64,000 nucleotides of DNA. Source: an uncultured Bacteroidales bacterium. GTDB lineage: Bacteria > Bacteroidota > Bacteroidia > Bacteroidales > UBA932. The notes beneath the pieces were generated by a model. It did no database searches. It saw only the letters and a list, made by a program, of their open reading frames with translations, and was not told the DNA's origin. Of the stretch, positions 62,036 through 64,000 are shown one piece after another; positions within the stretch are counted from its first letter, which is position 1; each line of letters starts with the position of its first letter. The position numbers and the translations under genes are program-made. The stretch lies in contig ONEX01000014.1 in assembly GCA_900316955.1 (NCBI GenBank), forward strand, positions 27,614-91,613, written 5' to 3'.

Positions 62036-62125
62036 CTCATTCCGGGCTTGACTTTCCCTCATTCCGGGCTTGACTTTCCCTCATTCCGGGCTTGACTTTC
62101 CCTCATTCCGGGCTTGACCCGGAAT
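62036..62125. repeat. 22-bp tandem repeat grown from a REP-like palindrome, copy D
   Basis: Three exact 22-base units (62036-62057, 62058-62079, 62080-62101) and a fourth (from 62102) that runs into a full REP-like palindrome at 62105-62125. Each unit holds one half of the palindrome. Just upstream (62010-62029) is another short repeat type, CCCTGAGCTTGCCGAAGGG. Confidence 0.88.
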
Positions 62126-62205
62126 CTCCCGTCACAAAAGTGTAAAACGGCCCATTTCACACTCTTTTTCACTTTTTTGACCGAAAGAAGTGCAGAACGG
62201 GCCGC

Positions 62206-62238
62206 TTTGCACTGATTTCTAGAAATATCGTAGCTTTG
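62206..62238 (+). promoter_or_regulatory. Promoter of the alpha/beta hydrolase gene
   Basis: TTTG (62206-62209), 21 bases, TAGCTTTG (62231-62238). The box ends 4 bases before the ATG, so transcription should begin at or near the start codon. Confidence 0.72.
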
Positions 62239-62242
62239 CGCC

Positions 62243-63076
62243 ATGAAACGACTTGTCATTCTTACAGTTATCCTGCTTATGGGCCTTCTTCCCGCCGGGG
62301 CCCGGGAATATACGGTTTCCGGCCCGGAAGGCGGGCTGGCGATGAAGGTCGCCCTGCCGGAGGGCTTCAATCCTGAGACGGACCGCTGCCCTATGGTCCT
62401 CCTGATGCACGGCATCTTCTCCAGCAAGGACTACAACCCCATGCCCTTCCTCGCGAAGGCGCTCGCTAAGGCCGGCATCGCCTCCATCCGGTTCGATTTC
62501 GACGGACACGGGAAGAGCCAGGGCCGGATGCAGGATATGACTATCGAAAAGGAGATTGCCGATGCGCTGGCCATCTGGGAATACGCGGAATCGCTGCCCT
62601 ACGTCACACAGATCGGCCTTTTCGGACACTCGCAGGGCGGGGTCATCGCGTCGATGACCGCCGGCCGGCTCGCCGCCGCAGGCAGGCACGTCCCCGCCGG
62701 CGTCGTCCTCCTCGCCCCCGGCTCCGTCATCAAGCAGGCCTGCCAGGGCGGCAAGTTCTTCAACGCCCGCTTCGACCCCGCCGACCCGCCGGCCTTCATC
62801 CGCTGCTGGGGCACCATGAAGCTCGGCCGCGAATACCTCCTCACCACCCAGCAGCTGGACATCTACGGCACCGCCGCAGCCTACCAGGGCCCCGTCCTCC
62901 TTCTCCATGGCACCAAGGACTCCATCGTCCCCATGTGGTGCAGCGAGCAGTACCTCGAAACCTACGGCGACCGCGCCATATTGGTCAAGGTCGACGGCGA
63001 AAACCACCTCATCACCCGCCGCAAGAAAGAAATCCTCTCCCGCACCGTCGCCTTCTTCCAGCAGGTCTTCGATTGA
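62243..63076 (+). CDS. Exported alpha/beta hydrolase (esterase-like)
   Basis: A 277-residue exported hydrolase. The signal peptide ends GAR. It has an oxyanion HGIFSS motif, the nucleophile elbow GHSQGG, the catalytic Asp in GTKDSIVP and His in ENHLI. The pattern resembles feruloyl or acetyl esterase-type serine hydrolases, but the substrate is not visible. It has its own consensus promoter. Confidence 0.85.
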   Translation: MKRLVILTVILLMGLLPAGAREYTVSGPEGGLAMKVALPEGFNPETDRCPMVLLMHGIFSSKDYNPMPFLAKALAKAGIASIRFDFDGHGKSQGRMQDMTIEKEIADALAIWEYAESLPYVTQIGLFGHSQGGVIASMTAGRLAAAGRHVPAGVVLLAPGSVIKQACQGGKFFNARFDPADPPAFIRCWGTMKLGREYLLTTQQLDIYGTAAAYQGPVLLLHGTKDSIVPMWCSEQYLETYGDRAILVKVDGENHLITRRKKEILSRTVAFFQQVFD

Positions 63077-63586
63077 CGAGTTCTGCCACTGGCCGCAATT
63101 GCGGGAAAACGACCTCTGGCATCGGTTTGCATGCTGATGCGGCCGGAGAAACGCCTGTTTTGCACGAAAAGCTTGCCGCGTCGGCAGTAGCATCGGCACA
63201 TATCGCCTTTTTTCCGCAATTGCGGCCGTCCAGAGAAGATTGCAGTGAAGGTGTAATGGCTTCAGGTCCATTTCATGGAGGGCAAGACACGATTCCACGG
63301 GCTTTTCATGTCCATCGTCCCCGCTCGTGGACCTCAAGCCACGCTTCCTTTCCCGTAGGTCCATGCGCAGTACCTACAGGAAAGAAAACCCCACGAAAAC
63401 CTTCCCGTCGGTCCCGCAACTGGACCTACGGGCAAATCAGAGGGCTAAGCACAGGTATCTGCACGAAAAAAGGTCACCGACGACAGTCCTTCGGAGGCCC
63501 GGAGGGCCGACTTATCCCCCTTCCAGGGGGACCAAGGGGGTGTCGCCCCTGGGGGCAGCGCGAAGCGCGGGGGGATAGACACAGGG
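63077..63586. other. Intergenic stretch with inverted and partial repeats, no gene seen
   Basis: About 510 bases. A perfect 12-bp inverted repeat (63352-63363 with 63421-63432) spans a 57-base loop. CCGCAATTGCGG-type palindromes are at about 63092 and 63213. A 26-base sequence at 63457-63482 is an extra copy of one arm of the terminator below. Nothing convincing is coded. Confidence 0.6.
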
Positions 63587-63591
63587 ATCTG

Positions 63592-63635
63592 CACGAAAAA
63601 AGGTCACCGACGCGAGTCGATGACCTTTTTTCGTG
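63592..63635 (-). terminator. Terminator downstream of tRNA-Ala
   Basis: A perfect 15-bp inverted repeat (63592-63606 with 63621-63635) with an inner CGAC/GTCG stem and GCGA loop. On the minus strand the hairpin ends in a run of six T. It overlaps the very 3' end of tRNA-Ala, and nothing like 23S rRNA follows. Confidence 0.85.
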
Positions 63636-63706
63636 GAGATAGTCGGATTCGAACCGGCGACCCCCTGCTTGCAAAGCAGGTGCTCTACCAGCTGAGCTAT
63701 ACCCCC
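63634..63706 (-). tRNA. tRNA-Ala (TGC anticodon)
   Basis: A 73-base cloverleaf: acceptor GGGGGTA with TATCTCC, D arm GCTC...GAGC, anticodon stem CCTGC/GCAGG around TTTGCAA (anticodon TGC), T arm with GTTCGAATC. CCA is not encoded. Confidence 0.95.
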
Positions 63707-63747
63707 GAGGTTGTGCCGGGCCGCCGGTAAGGGTGACCGTAAGGCAC

Positions 63748-63776
63748 AAAAAAAGCCGGGCTGGCGTCCGGCTTTT
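63748..63776 (-). terminator. Terminator-like hairpin between tRNA-Ile and tRNA-Ala
   Basis: AAAAGCCGG (63751-63759) pairs with CCGGCTTTT (63768-63776). On the minus strand the stem runs into seven T residues, directly after tRNA-Ile. It could end transcription before tRNA-Ala. Confidence 0.7.
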
Positions 63777-63779
63777 CGG

Positions 63780-63853
63780 TAGGCCCTGGCAGAGTTGAAC
63801 TGCCGACCTCTACATTATCAGTGTAGCGCTCTAACCAACTGAGCTAAGAGCCT
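63780..63853 (-). tRNA. tRNA-Ile (GAT anticodon)
   Basis: A 74-base cloverleaf: acceptor AGGCTCT with AGGGCCT, D arm GCTC...GAGC, anticodon stem CTACA/TGTAG around CTGATAA (anticodon GAT), T arm GGCAG-TTCAACT-CTGCC. CCA is not encoded. It sits in the usual place after 16S. Confidence 0.95.
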
Positions 63854-63927
63854 GTATAAATAATGAAAGACTAAAAGTGCAACCTTGCACACTTCCAACG
63901 GGCGTCGTGCCTTCGGACACGCTCCAA

Positions 63928-64000
<73 letters not shown>

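Noticed and set aside
62036-62125. Tandem repeat as a CRISPR array
   Set aside because: Units are directly abutting with no spacers, and no cas genes are near.

Overview
The window reads as chromosomal DNA from a high-GC member of the Bacteroidales, probably an uncultured gut or rumen lineage. The evidence is the paired SusC/SusD outer-membrane systems, split transketolase genes, SusR, MenA, LytS/LytTR regulators, a 16S rRNA 3' end of Bacteroidetes type, and promoters of the Bacteroidetes form TTTG-N20-TAnnTTTG. The genus cannot be fixed from the sequence alone.

Region 1 (43-12319, minus strand) is a complete starch-utilisation (sus) locus. A SusR regulator is followed by SusC, SusD, a SusE/F-like lipoprotein carrying five CBM26-like modules, a GH13 lipoprotein and a SusA-like GH13 enzyme. 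A perfect palindrome lies between susR and the susC promoter. Region 2 (12409-26181, minus strand) is a second starch locus: a sugar MFS permease, SusC, SusD (interrupted near its end by an amber codon), a very long SusE/F-like protein built from duplicated modules, and a SusG-like amylase with BACON and inserted-CBM architecture. A terminator separates it from a small ORF and a fimbrillin/SusF-like lipoprotein. Both loci carry the same GC-rich hairpin between the SusE/F gene and the GH13 gene. Together they describe surface capture of starch, its cleavage outside the cell, import of oligosaccharides, further hydrolysis and cytoplasmic sugar uptake.

Region 3 (26357-36398) holds a LytS-type kinase with its LytTR regulator, a decayed ORF6N gene, menA, a glycosyltransferase-like gene, lepA, a beta-propeller lipoprotein with an ExbB-like half protein, a membrane LytTR protein and a MATE exporter. 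Region 4 (36425-41700) has split transketolase running into an ECF sigma cassette, then lolD and rpsP-rimM. Region 5 (41712-48775) has alkaline phosphatase, GH20, DUF975 and DUF4465-like genes, then LemA and DUF2207. Region 6 (48791-54878) has SstT and a GH51-GH31 pair for arabinose- or xylose-containing glycans.

Region 7 (54930-56550) is a probable mobile or repeat zone: two perfect hairpins beside an HUH (RAYT-like) transposase gene, a small unknown gene, and a probable small RNA with its own promoter and terminator, bracketed by a 20-bp direct repeat. Region 8 (56806-63076) carries a C69 dipeptidase, a DUF2130 protein, a UvrA2-like ATPase containing a REP-like palindrome in frame, a tandem repeat and an alpha/beta hydrolase.

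Region 9 (63077-64000) is the end of an rRNA operon on the minus strand: 16S 3' end, tRNA-Ile, a terminator, tRNA-Ala, another terminator, and no 23S gene.

Across the window many genes have the -7 box only 4-10 bases before the ATG, suggesting leaderless mRNAs. No CRISPR array, phage or recognisable defence system was seen.
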